DNA of 8,179 nucleotides from Desulfosporosinus sp. UBA5188 (GTDB lineage: Bacteria; Bacillota; Desulfitobacteriia; Desulfitobacteriales; Desulfitobacteriaceae), in the NCBI GenBank assembly GCA_002413075.1, contig DHWG01000126.1, positions 1 through 8,179 on the forward strand, written 5' to 3'. Position 1 is the first letter of the stretch; every line of letters begins with the position of its first letter. This document shows positions 1-5,889 of this stretch, one piece after another. The notes under the pieces were generated by a model. It made no database searches. It was not told the DNA's origin and was given only the letters and a program-made list of their open reading frames with translations. A program made the position numbers and the translations under genes.

Positions 1-12
1 ATATACAATAAG

Positions 13-52
13 TATAATATAATAGACATATAGTAAGGTATGTGCTACTATA
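13..52 (+). promoter_or_regulatory. Putative promoter and 7-bp inverted repeat ahead of the XRE repressor gene
   Basis: Two overlapping TATAAT hexamers lie at 13-18 and 18-23. The second could serve as a -10 box for the gene at 77, but the -35 box would fall at or outside the window edge. Just downstream, TATAGTA (29-35) and TACTATA (46-52) form a perfect 7-bp inverted repeat with a 10-nt spacer, in the position where an autorepressor would block transcription. The operator role is inferred from position and symmetry only. Confidence 0.4.
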
Positions 53-76
53 CTGCTAAAGAGTAGAGGTGATGAC

Positions 77-292
77 TTGGGCAAAAATCTTAGGTTAAAA
101 TCGTCAAGAGCCGCTAAGGACATGTCACAAAAAGTTCTGGCGGAAGCCGCTGGGGTAACGAGACAGACAATTAATGCCATTGAAAATGGCGACTACAATC
201 CATCCGTCAATCTATGCATAGCAATCTGTAAAATATTAGGCAAAACGCTTGACCAAATTTTTTGGGAGGATGATGAAGATGCGGAGAAATGA
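77..292 (+). CDS. XRE/Cro-type helix-turn-helix transcriptional regulator (71 aa)
   Basis: A small DNA-binding protein that is essentially a single HTH_3 domain. The helix-turn-helix covers about residues 16-42, with the recognition-helix pattern GVTRQTINAIENGDYNPS typical of small Cro/CI-like regulators. The C-terminus is acidic (WEDDEDAEK). The start is TTG at 77, preceded by AGAGGTGAT at 65-73; the ATG at 72 is in another frame. The family has about 65-75 residues, so this is full length. Its last 14 bases overlap the membrane-protein gene starting at 279, so the two are translationally coupled. Such HTH/membrane-protein pairs are common in Firmicutes, and the regulator probably represses its own operon. 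The signal sensed is not visible in the sequence. Confidence 0.88.
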   Translation: MGKNLRLKSSRAAKDMSQKVLAEAAGVTRQTINAIENGDYNPSVNLCIAICKILGKTLDQIFWEDDEDAEK

Positions 293-740
293 ATTAGATG
301 AAATGCAATTACAAAAAAGAAACAAGATCGGGAACCAAGCCTTTATGTTGCTCTCTTATCTTTTACTGATTGACATAGGTCTTTACGGATTAGGATTTAG
401 GTGGCTAAACTATCCGACCAACGTTTGGGTCATTATGCTCGGTTGCATGACGTATTATATGATTCGTGTCATATGGCAGAATTCCTATGTTGGACCACAA
501 CAATCAAGCAAAAGAATAACGAAGAAAACAAGATATTTAACAGGCGCAGTAGGATTTGTGGCGGGTGTTACTGCATTCATCTTTCAAAAATATTTTATAT
601 TTATTAAAGCCTCTGCTCCAAATGGAGATGATAATAATTCATTAATTCTATTGGTCTGTTCAGTAGTGATGTTAATAATCATAGCAGGCGTCAGCTTTAT
701 ATCTAAGCGGCAAAACAAGGATGATAATAATCCATTGTGA
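279..740 (+). CDS. Four-helix integral membrane protein, DUF6773-like
   Basis: A small hydrophobic protein of about 153 residues. Four membrane segments can be read, at roughly residues 20-42, 46-68, 85-110 and 120-142. A charged N-terminus precedes the first segment, a basic loop (SSKRITKKTR) lies between segments two and three, and the tail is polar. The N-terminal motif IGNQAFMLLSYLLLIDIGLYG resembles membrane proteins usually encoded beside a short XRE regulator; I believe these are DUF6773, but this is recall, not a search. ATG at 279 is preferred because GGGAGG at 264-269 is nine bases upstream; ATGs at 270 and 273 and a TTG at 249 are in the same frame. It overlaps the end of the regulator gene. 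Its function is unknown. Confidence 0.8.
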   Translation: MRRNELDEMQLQKRNKIGNQAFMLLSYLLLIDIGLYGLGFRWLNYPTNVWVIMLGCMTYYMIRVIWQNSYVGPQQSSKRITKKTRYLTGAVGFVAGVTAFIFQKYFIFIKASAPNGDDNNSLILLVCSVVMLIIIAGVSFISKRQNKDDNNPL

Positions 741-761
741 AGATGTGAAGAGTATAAAATC

Positions 762-803
762 AACCTCCCTTGACCTAGAAAAGGATCGGGAGGTTAATTT
801 TAT
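762..803 (+). terminator. Intrinsic terminator after the XRE/membrane operon
   Basis: AACCTCCC (762-769) pairs with GGGAGGTT (788-795), with a small inner CCT/AGG helix across an internal loop. The sequence AATTTTAT follows. It lies 21 bases after the stop codon at 738-740. Its left arm is nearly identical to that of the terminator at 2192 (14 of 15 bases from 761 and 2189). Confidence 0.75.
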
Positions 804-808
804 CTAAT

Positions 809-846
809 ATGTTAGCTAGATATTATAGTTCCTAACATGGTATAAT
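809..846 (+). promoter_or_regulatory. PadR-gene promoter with probable autorepressor operator
   Basis: ATGTTAG (809-815) and CTAACAT (832-838) form a perfect 7-bp inverted repeat with a 16-nt spacer. It abuts an extended -10 element, TGGTATAAT (838-846), with no good -35 box. PadR proteins typically bind dyads with ATGT/ACAT ends, and these outer bases are present here. A dimer bound here would occlude RNA polymerase. The spacer is longer than the common 8-10 nt, so the exact binding register is uncertain. Confidence 0.62.
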
Positions 847-876
847 GTATCTAAAAGATATATAGAGAGGTAATTG

Positions 877-1428
877 ATGAATAAGAGTAAAACCAAATTC
901 GTGATCTTAGGGCTTCTTTCTGAAGAGGCCTTAACAGGGTATGAAATTAAGAAGATTGTTGATATGCGCTTTGGCTTTTTTTGGAATGAAAGTTATGGTC
1001 AGTTATATCCAGAGCTAAAAAGACTTGCTCAGAAAGAATTAATATCAGCATCAAAGCCTAAGGAGGGGTCAGCAAGGGGAAAAACAAGATATTTTATCAC
1101 GCAAAAAGGAATTAGTGCTCTAGAAATTTGGCTTTCTGAGCCGGTCGAAACGGAAAGCGTAAGGCTTGAAATATTATTGAAAATGTATTTCTCCAATGGA
1201 ATAAAGCCTGAAATAATGAAGAAGCACATTACTGAATTTTCAATAAGCCATCAAAAACAGCTTGATATGTTAAATATGTTTCAACAACAATTATTGAGCG
1301 TAGAGGATTTGCATAGTAATCATGGCGATATTTTAAGCGTTATTGACTTTGGGCAAAAGGTTTACAAGGCTTATATCGATTGGTGTGAGGAAACAACCAT
1401 ATATTTAGAAAGCAGGGATGAAAAATGA
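877..1428 (+). CDS. PadR-family transcriptional regulator
   Basis: A protein of about 183 residues with the usual two-part PadR layout. An N-terminal winged helix (about residues 5-85) carries LLSEEALTGYEIKK and SYGQLYPELKRLAQKELI, followed by the wing segment GKTRYFITQKG. The C-terminal half is helical (about 95-180), matching the dimerisation domain of the longer PadR subfamily. ATG at 877 fits the ribosome site GAGAGG (865-870) better than the in-frame TTG at 874. The stop overlaps the next gene's start as ATGA, so the membrane ferredoxin downstream is in the same operon and is a likely regulated target. PadR proteins usually repress and are released by small hydrophobic or phenolic ligands; the ligand here cannot be told. 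Confidence 0.9.
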   Translation: MNKSKTKFVILGLLSEEALTGYEIKKIVDMRFGFFWNESYGQLYPELKRLAQKELISASKPKEGSARGKTRYFITQKGISALEIWLSEPVETESVRLEILLKMYFSNGIKPEIMKKHITEFSISHQKQLDMLNMFQQQLLSVEDLHSNHGDILSVIDFGQKVYKAYIDWCEETTIYLESRDEK

Positions 1429-2144
1429 GGCAAAAAATCAGAAAGGCTTTAGTGATCATATCGCTCTTACTATTTCCCATAACCTTGAACTTTTTTTCTC
1501 CCTACGTGCCGATCGATGGAGCAATGAATGGAATTATCGCAGGCAGCCTGCTGTTATTTATGTTTATGTTTGTTACAGCGATCTTTTTCGGACGTGCTTG
1601 GTGTAGCTGGGTATGCCCAATGGCCTGTTTAAGTGAGATGTGTCAGGGTATTAATAATAAAAAGGTTAACGTAAAAAGACTTAAAATAATACGATATTTT
1701 ATTTTTGCTGTTTGGGCAGGTTTTGTAATCGCTATGTTTATTCTAGCAGGGGGAATAAAAGGCGTGGATCCTTTGCGTTTAACGAGCCATGGAATATCCG
1801 TCGACAGTCCAGCAAAATTCATCATCTATTATTTTGTCCTTGCTTTGTTTTTCATCATTTCAATCACTGTTGGAAAACGGGGGGCTTGCCACAGCATTTG
1901 CTGGATGTCTCCATTTTTAGTGGGTGGCTTTACGATCGGAAAATGGCTAAATATTCCACAACTTAGAATAACATCAGATAAGTCACTCTGTGTAGAATGC
2001 GGGGCTTGCAATAAAAAGTGCCCTATGAGTATTAATGTTAGTCTGAGTTCCAAAGATGGTTCTATAGAAACTTCAGATTGTATCTTCTGCGGGGAGTGCG
2101 TAGACCACTGCAAAAAGAAGGCATTACGGTATAGTATTAGATGA
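1425..2144 (+). CDS. NapH/YccM-like membrane-bound 4Fe-4S ferredoxin
   Basis: A 239-residue membrane iron-sulfur protein, probably an electron-transfer subunit at the cytoplasmic membrane. About four membrane segments are visible, near residues 8-28, 36-56, 88-110 and 132-149. The first cysteine motif CSWVCP (60-65) follows segment two, as in NapH. A second, CHSIC (155-159), follows segment four but has W instead of the usual proline after the last cysteine. The C-terminus is a two-cluster ferredoxin with C189-x2-C192-x2-C195-x3-C199-P and C219-x2-C222-x2-C225-x3-C229. Its start overlaps the PadR stop, with AGGG at 1414-1417 as ribosome site. No nap, nos or other partner gene lies nearby, so its donor and acceptor are unknown. 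The family assignment is firm; the pathway is not. Confidence 0.85.
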   Translation: MRQKIRKALVIISLLLFPITLNFFSPYVPIDGAMNGIIAGSLLLFMFMFVTAIFFGRAWCSWVCPMACLSEMCQGINNKKVNVKRLKIIRYFIFAVWAGFVIAMFILAGGIKGVDPLRLTSHGISVDSPAKFIIYYFVLALFFIISITVGKRGACHSICWMSPFLVGGFTIGKWLNIPQLRITSDKSLCVECGACNKKCPMSINVSLSSKDGSIETSDCIFCGECVDHCKKKALRYSIR

Positions 2145-2170
2145 TCATGACAAAGAGCCCCGACGATAAT

Positions 2171-2187
2171 CAGTTCTAGTGGAACTG
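2171..2187 (+). promoter_or_regulatory. 17-bp dyad upstream of the ygeX sigma-54 promoter (possible enhancer site)
   Basis: CAGTTC (2171-2176) and GAACTG (2182-2187) form a perfect 6-bp dyad with a 5-nt spacer. Its centre is about 130 bp upstream of the start site predicted from the -24/-12 promoter at 2284, which is normal for a sigma-54 activator site. The form AGTTY-N5-RAACT recurs at 3739-3755 by the activator gene. The binding protein is inferred, not known. Confidence 0.4.
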
Positions 2188-2191
2188 TCAA

Positions 2192-2227
2192 CCTCCCTGG
2201 ACCAAGATTGGACCAGGGAGGCTTTTT
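2192..2227 (+). terminator. Intrinsic terminator after the PadR/ferredoxin operon
   Basis: The 12-base arms at 2192-2203 and 2210-2221 pair with a single mismatch around the six-base loop AAGATT. CTTTTT follows at 2222-2227. This is a strong rho-independent terminator separating the left-hand operon from the ygeX unit. Confidence 0.9.
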
Positions 2228-2283
2228 AACGTATGTAGGCGCACGAATAAAAAAGCAGATCCTAAAGGAGAGATATAGAGATG

Positions 2284-2300
2284 TTGGCATAGTAATTGCA
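2284..2300 (+). promoter_or_regulatory. Sigma-54 (-24/-12) promoter for ygeX
   Basis: TTGGCA (2284-2289) and TTGCA (2296-2300) place GG at 2286-2287 and GC at 2298-2299 exactly ten bases apart. This matches the RpoN consensus TGGCAC-N5-TTGC closely. Transcription would start near 2311, leaving a leader of about 126 nt. A sigma-54 activator gene lies two genes' distance away, and a second promoter of the same form precedes ygeY. Confidence 0.85.
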
Positions 2301-2355
2301 TTAAACTAAGGGGCGAGCCAGTCAATTCGTTTAGGGGGAGATAACAGAGTTAACA

Positions 2356-2380
2356 AGTAAAACAAGAAATTGTTTTTACT
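2356..2380 (+). other. Hairpin in the ygeX leader
   Basis: AGTAAAACAA (2356-2365) pairs with TTGTTTTTACT (2370-2380) around a GAAA loop, with one bulged base. It is AT-rich and lies inside the predicted 5' leader of ygeX, about 57 bases before the start codon. The right arm contains TTTTT, so weak attenuation is conceivable. It may equally be a stability element or chance. Confidence 0.35.
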
Positions 2381-2436
2381 ATACGGTATTAAAAACCAAT
2401 ATGTAAACAAAATATTAAGGAATAGGGGAGATTAAG

Positions 2437-3660
2437 ATGAGCGAAAAAATACGATGGATACAAAACAATATGCATAAGGAAAATGGGGAGGGTGTTTCGA
2501 CCCAACTCTTCAGTAAATTAGAAATAGATAAGGCCATTAATTTTCACCGGACGTTTCCGGATTACTTGCCGACACCGTTACGCCAACTCAAGAAATTAGC
2601 AAAGAATTTAGGCGTCGGTGGAATCTACGTTAAAGATGAATCATATCGTTTTGGCTTGAATGCGTTCAAGGCCTTAGGCGGCTCCTATGCGATCGGCAGA
2701 TACCTTGCCCAAAGACTAAATAAAGATATTAGTGAATTGCCGTTTGATGTTCTCACCTCCCCCGAGGTCAAGGAACAATTGGGAGACATAACCTTTGCGA
2801 CCACCACTGACGGAAATCATGGTCGGGGCATCGCTTGGACTGCTCGTCAATTGCGCCAAAAATCAGTCGTTTATATGCCAAAGGGATCTTCTCAGTACCG
2901 GCTTGAAAAGATCAGAGAGGAAGGTGCAAAGGCTGAGATCACGGACATGAATTACGACGATGCTGTCCGTATGACGGCTGTAGAGGCTGAAAAAAATGGT
3001 TGGGTGATTGTCCAAGATACTTCCTGGGAAGGGTATGAAGAAATTCCAAGTTGGATTATGCAAGGTTATGGAACCATGTCGGCCGAGGCTTTAGAAGCGT
3101 TGAATGACCTTGGTATCGAGAAACCGACGCATATTTTTGTTCAGGCAGGCGTCGGAGCGTTAGCAGGGTCTGTGCAAGGCTATTTTGCCTCCATGTTTGG
3201 AGAAGATCGTCCTAAAACCGTGATTGTTGAGGCCAGTCAAGCGGCTTGCTTGTATCAATCAGCCCTGGAGGGGGATGGTAAACCCCGGATCGTCGGAGGC
3301 GATATGGCCACTGTTATGGCAGGACTCGCGTGTGGAGAACCGAATCTGATAGGCTGGAATATTTTGCGCGATTACAGCGACATGTTCGTTTCCTGCCCAG
3401 ACTGGGTAGCGGCGAGGGGTATGCGAGTTTTGGCGAGTCCTTTACACGGAGATCCAAAAGTCATTTCCGGTGAATCCGGCGCAGTGACAGCGGGGTTGCT
3501 CAGCTCATTTTTACTGGATGAAGACTTCAAAGAGGCCAGGGAAGCCTTAGGACTGGATGAAAAATCGCAGATCTTAATCTTTAATACAGAAGGAAATACA
3601 GACCCGTATAAATGGCGCAGCATCGTATGGGATGGGGAATTACCGTCAACGGGTAAGTAA
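2437..3660 (+). CDS. ygeX: Diaminopropionate ammonia-lyase
   Basis: A cytoplasmic PLP enzyme of fold type II that converts 2,3-diaminopropionate to pyruvate and two ammonia. The 407 residues match the family's usual size of about 400. The PLP-binding lysine is K78 in NAFKALGGSYA. D125 in TTTDGNHGRG and D194 in VQDTSWEGY match the two catalytic aspartates described for the E. coli enzyme, and a glycine-rich stretch near residues 237-250 (QAGVGALAGSVQGY) fits phosphate binding. The start ATG has the ribosome site GGGGAG at 2425-2430. It is a single-gene unit with its own sigma-54 promoter at 2284 and terminator at 3661. The nearby ygeY and ygeW place it in the purine/urate-linked diaminopropionate pathway. 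Function is well supported; the physiological source of substrate is inferred. Confidence 0.95.
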   Translation: MSEKIRWIQNNMHKENGEGVSTQLFSKLEIDKAINFHRTFPDYLPTPLRQLKKLAKNLGVGGIYVKDESYRFGLNAFKALGGSYAIGRYLAQRLNKDISELPFDVLTSPEVKEQLGDITFATTTDGNHGRGIAWTARQLRQKSVVYMPKGSSQYRLEKIREEGAKAEITDMNYDDAVRMTAVEAEKNGWVIVQDTSWEGYEEIPSWIMQGYGTMSAEALEALNDLGIEKPTHIFVQAGVGALAGSVQGYFASMFGEDRPKTVIVEASQAACLYQSALEGDGKPRIVGGDMATVMAGLACGEPNLIGWNILRDYSDMFVSCPDWVAARGMRVLASPLHGDPKVISGESGAVTAGLLSSFLLDEDFKEAREALGLDEKSQILIFNTEGNTDPYKWRSIVWDGELPSTGK

Positions 3661-3720
3661 TCCAAGGATACTGAAGGGGAAGGAAGGTCCCTTCAGTATC
3701 CTTGGACGTCGCTTCTTTGT
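3661..3720 (+). terminator. Long-stem terminator after ygeX
   Basis: Perfect 18-bp arms at 3661-3678 and 3689-3706 flank a 10-nt purine-rich loop. The left arm begins immediately after the ygeX stop codon. The downstream tract CTTCTTTGTT is only moderately T-rich, so termination may be partial. The very long stem could also protect the ygeX transcript 3' end. Confidence 0.8.
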
Positions 3721-3731
3721 TATAAATTGTA

Positions 3732-3755
3732 TATAATATAGTTTAAAGTAAACTA
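3732..3755 (+). promoter_or_regulatory. Putative promoter -10 box and 17-bp operator-like dyad of the activator gene
   Basis: TATAAT at 3732-3737 is a good -10 hexamer, but no clear -35 box is seen 17 bases upstream. Straight after it, TAGTTTA (3739-3745) and TAAACTA (3749-3755) make a perfect 7-bp dyad with a 3-nt centre, placed over the expected start site. Read as AGTTT-N5-AAACT, it has the same form as the dyad at 2171. Binding here would repress the activator gene, so negative autoregulation is plausible. Confidence 0.45.
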
Positions 3756-3771
3756 ATTTAAGGGGTGAAGT

Positions 3772-5535
3772 ATGTATCACCTTAGCGACATTAAAAGCAC
3801 AGTCCAACAGACGGCCGATGCGATTGCTGCAGCACTGAAGATTGAAGTTGAAATTGCGGATTCCGATCTTATTCGAGTTGCAGGTACGGGAAAGTATAAG
3901 AGCCGCTGTGGTTTCCCCATGGGTGATGGTTTTGTCTATAGGCATGTGATCACCACGGGCGCAACGGTTATCATCGAAAATCCAGGCTTTAATGAGCTCT
4001 GTCAGCCTTGTCCATCACGGGGGAAATGTCAGGAGTATGCCGAAGTCGCGATACCCATACGTGTAGACGACCAAATTATTGGGGCGATTGGCCTAGTTAG
4101 CTTTAATGAAGAGCAGACAAAACGCCTCATGAATAACAAACAATCCCTTCTGCTCTTCTTGGAGAAGATGGCTGAACTACTGGTGGGCAAAGTTCTTGAA
4201 AACGAGAAAAAACATGAATCAGAATTACTCACGAGCCAACTGCTCACCGTGTTGAATCTCTTGCATGATGGGATTTTACTGATCAACGATCAGCAACAAG
4301 TGACCCATTATAATACGTTAGCCGCCAAATTGTTAGACATTGATGCCGTGCAAGAACCGGTTTTGTATCAACTGCTGGATGACAAAAGACTATGGTTTGC
4401 CGTGGAACGTGGAGAACCCTTTTCTGGTCCGATCCAAGGGAAGCGGGTGGCCACGCAACTATATTGTGATGTTGCCCCTATTAAAAATAATGGGGTTATC
4501 GAAGGTGCAGTGATCTCAGTCAAAGATATCAAGCAGATTAAGAAGTTGGTTCAAGAGGCCACGGTCAGTGAGATAGAAACACATTTTTCGCAGATTATTG
4601 GTGAAGCGCCTAAAATGAAGGCTCTAAAAGCAATGGCTTTGCACGTGGCGCCGAGTCAGGCTACGCTCTTGATTCAAGGAGAAAGCGGTACGGGCAAGGA
4701 ATTATTAGCTCGGGCCATTCATCAGAGTAGTAAACGAAAAGGGCATGCTTTTATTGCTATAAATTGCGGGGCAATTCCCGAAAATCTCCTGGAAAGTGAA
4801 TTATTTGGCTATGAAGAAGGGTCGTTCACGGGTGCCAGACGGGGTGGCAAACTGGGGAAATTTGAGATTGCGCACAACGGGACGATCTTTTTAGACGAAA
4901 TCGGGGACATGCCACTGCATTTGCAGGTTAAAATTCTCAGAGTCTTGCAAGAGAGAAGAATTGAACGCGTGGGTGGTACGCGATCTATCCCCCTGGATGT
5001 TCGCATCATCGCCGCAACCCATCGGGACTTAGATGAAATGGTAAAAACGGGCGAGTTTAGAGAAGATCTGTATTATCGATTAAATGTCATTCCTTTAACG
5101 ATTCCTCCGCTTCGTGATCGTCTCGAGGATGTGCCTATTTTGGTTCAATTCTATTTGGATTACTATTCTACGGTGACCGATAGATCAGTCAGCGGAATTA
5201 CCCAGGAAACGATCGATATCCTGGCTAACTATCTGTGGCCAGGTAATGTCCGGGAACTGGGTAATGTGGTTGAATACTGCGTTACAATGGTGGCTGGTGG
5301 GGAAATAACCACGGACGTTTTGCCACAACGAATTAAAACGGTCCTTAAGGCCGAAGCTCAAAGCTCTCGCCTGAACTTAAAACTATTGGAACGGGAAACC
5401 ATCATGAAGGCTTTAACTAGGGTTGATCGTGAGGGGCATAAGGATGATGCGGCGAAATTATTGGGGATTAGCCGGGCAACCCTCTATCGGAAAATTAAGG
5501 AGTATCAAATTGGTGAAACTAAAACATTTTACTAG
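3772..5535 (+). CDS. Sigma-54-dependent activator with cysteine-bearing GAF-like and PAS sensor domains
   Basis: An enhancer-binding protein of 587 residues. Residues 1-140 look GAF-like and carry C46, C77, C80 and C86 (C-x2-C-x5-C), which could bind a metal or iron-sulfur cluster. A PAS-like domain follows (about 150-260; GILLINDQQQVTHYN). The AAA+ domain has Walker A GESGTGKE (303-310), the sigma-54 contact loop GSFTGA (350-355, serine in place of the usual alanine), Walker B FLDE (373-376) and WPGNVREL (489-496). A Fis-type helix-turn-helix is at about 558-578 (AAKLLGISRATLYRKIKEY). ATG at 3772 has AGGGG at 3761-3765. It sits between two -24/-12 promoters, so it most likely activates ygeX and ygeY-ygeW. 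It is analogous in role to E. coli ygeV, but I cannot show orthology. The inducer is unknown. Confidence 0.92.
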   Translation: MYHLSDIKSTVQQTADAIAAALKIEVEIADSDLIRVAGTGKYKSRCGFPMGDGFVYRHVITTGATVIIENPGFNELCQPCPSRGKCQEYAEVAIPIRVDDQIIGAIGLVSFNEEQTKRLMNNKQSLLLFLEKMAELLVGKVLENEKKHESELLTSQLLTVLNLLHDGILLINDQQQVTHYNTLAAKLLDIDAVQEPVLYQLLDDKRLWFAVERGEPFSGPIQGKRVATQLYCDVAPIKNNGVIEGAVISVKDIKQIKKLVQEATVSEIETHFSQIIGEAPKMKALKAMALHVAPSQATLLIQGESGTGKELLARAIHQSSKRKGHAFIAINCGAIPENLLESELFGYEEGSFTGARRGGKLGKFEIAHNGTIFLDEIGDMPLHLQVKILRVLQERRIERVGGTRSIPLDVRIIAATHRDLDEMVKTGEFREDLYYRLNVIPLTIPPLRDRLEDVPILVQFYLDYYSTVTDRSVSGITQETIDILANYLWPGNVRELGNVVEYCVTMVAGGEITTDVLPQRIKTVLKAEAQSSRLNLKLLERETIMKALTRVDREGHKDDAAKLLGISRATLYRKIKEYQIGETKTFY

Positions 5536-5593
5536 AGCTAGGGGTTAAGTGTCGTGAATCGCCGAGCAATCGTGTGTCAAGGATGGATTATCG

Positions 5594-5606
5594 TCTCAAA
5601 ATGAGA
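5594..5606 (+). promoter_or_regulatory. Upstream activator palindrome 1
   Basis: TCTCA-AAA-TGAGA is a perfect 5-3-5 dyad centred about 203 bp upstream of the predicted ygeY transcription start. Its reverse complement is repeated exactly at 5676-5688. Paired dyads at -100 to -200 are the standard arrangement for sigma-54 activators, and the activator gene ends 58 bp upstream. Confidence 0.72.
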
Positions 5607-5675
5607 ATGGACACGAAGAACGCCGAACTCGTACGGTTTTAGCGAGAAGATTTGTGCAAGTTCCGCTAACCACCA

Positions 5676-5688
5676 TCTCATTTTGAGA
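5676..5688 (+). promoter_or_regulatory. Upstream activator palindrome 2
   Basis: TCTCA-TTT-TGAGA is the exact reverse complement of the site at 5594-5606. Its centre is 82 bp from the first, close to eight helical turns, and about 121 bp upstream of the predicted start. The flanks also resemble each other once inverted (CCAT and CCA before the arm). It is probably the second binding site of the activator. Confidence 0.72.
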
Positions 5689-5776
5689 ATTCAGTCGTGG
5701 ATTAGGCGGATAGAATTACTGGAGAGATGCAAATAAATGCGACTATAGCGTGCGTTTAAGGTTGTTCAGTAATTGG

Positions 5777-5792
5777 TGGCATTGTTCTTGCA
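5777..5792 (+). promoter_or_regulatory. Sigma-54 (-24/-12) promoter for ygeY-ygeW
   Basis: TGGCA (5777-5781) and TTGCA (5788-5792) place GG at 5778-5779 and GC at 5790-5791 with exactly ten bases between. The downstream bases ATTAAA are shared with the ygeX promoter. Start of transcription is expected near 5803, giving a leader of about 87 nt. Confidence 0.88.
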
Positions 5793-5832
5793 TTAAAATA
5801 GAGTTTGAAAGATCATACTAAAGATAAGACTT

Positions 5833-5843
5833 AGGCGTGATTA
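5833..5843 (+). repeat. 11-bp leader repeat, copy 1 (ygeY leader)
   Basis: AGGCGTGATTA occurs here, 57 bases before the ygeY start codon, and again at 7145-7155, 58 bases before the ygeW start codon. Both copies are in transcribed non-coding sequence. The role is unknown, and chance identity cannot be excluded. Confidence 0.4.
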
Positions 5844-5889
5844 GACTAGATCATCGATAAAGCAACAGGATCGAAAGGGGAATTTAGTT

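Larger units (their letters stand above)
5536..5889 (+). promoter_or_regulatory. 354-bp regulatory intergenic region before ygeY
   Basis: I see no credible gene here. It holds two 13-bp palindromes (5594-5606, 5676-5688), a -24/-12 promoter (5777-5792) and a leader of about 87 nt. Between the palindromes lie imperfectly complementary segments around 5623-5643 and 5657-5668, with a GAACT/AGTTC pair. No clear terminator for the activator gene is visible, so some read-through into ygeY is possible. Confidence 0.7.

Noticed and set aside
249..278. TTG at 249 as start of the membrane protein
   Set aside because: It lacks a ribosome site and would lengthen the overlap with the XRE gene, whereas ATG 279 has GGGAGG at good spacing.
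1829..2290. A 153-codon open frame on the minus strand
   Set aside because: It runs antisense through the membrane ferredoxin gene and terminator, has no recognisable domain, and looks like a shadow of the + strand gene.
3646..3945. A 99-codon open frame on the minus strand
   Set aside because: It crosses the ygeX terminator, the activator promoter and the start of the activator gene, and its translation is low-complexity with no family resemblance.
5583..5642. A 19-codon reading frame (ATG to TAG) across the first palindrome
   Set aside because: It is very short, has no well-spaced ribosome site, and overlaps the activator-site palindrome, which explains the sequence better.
5810..5866. 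Imperfect direct repeat (AGATCAT at 5810 and 5848, both followed by TAAAG)
   Set aside because: Only 7 bp match exactly, in AT-rich leader sequence; too weak to separate from chance.
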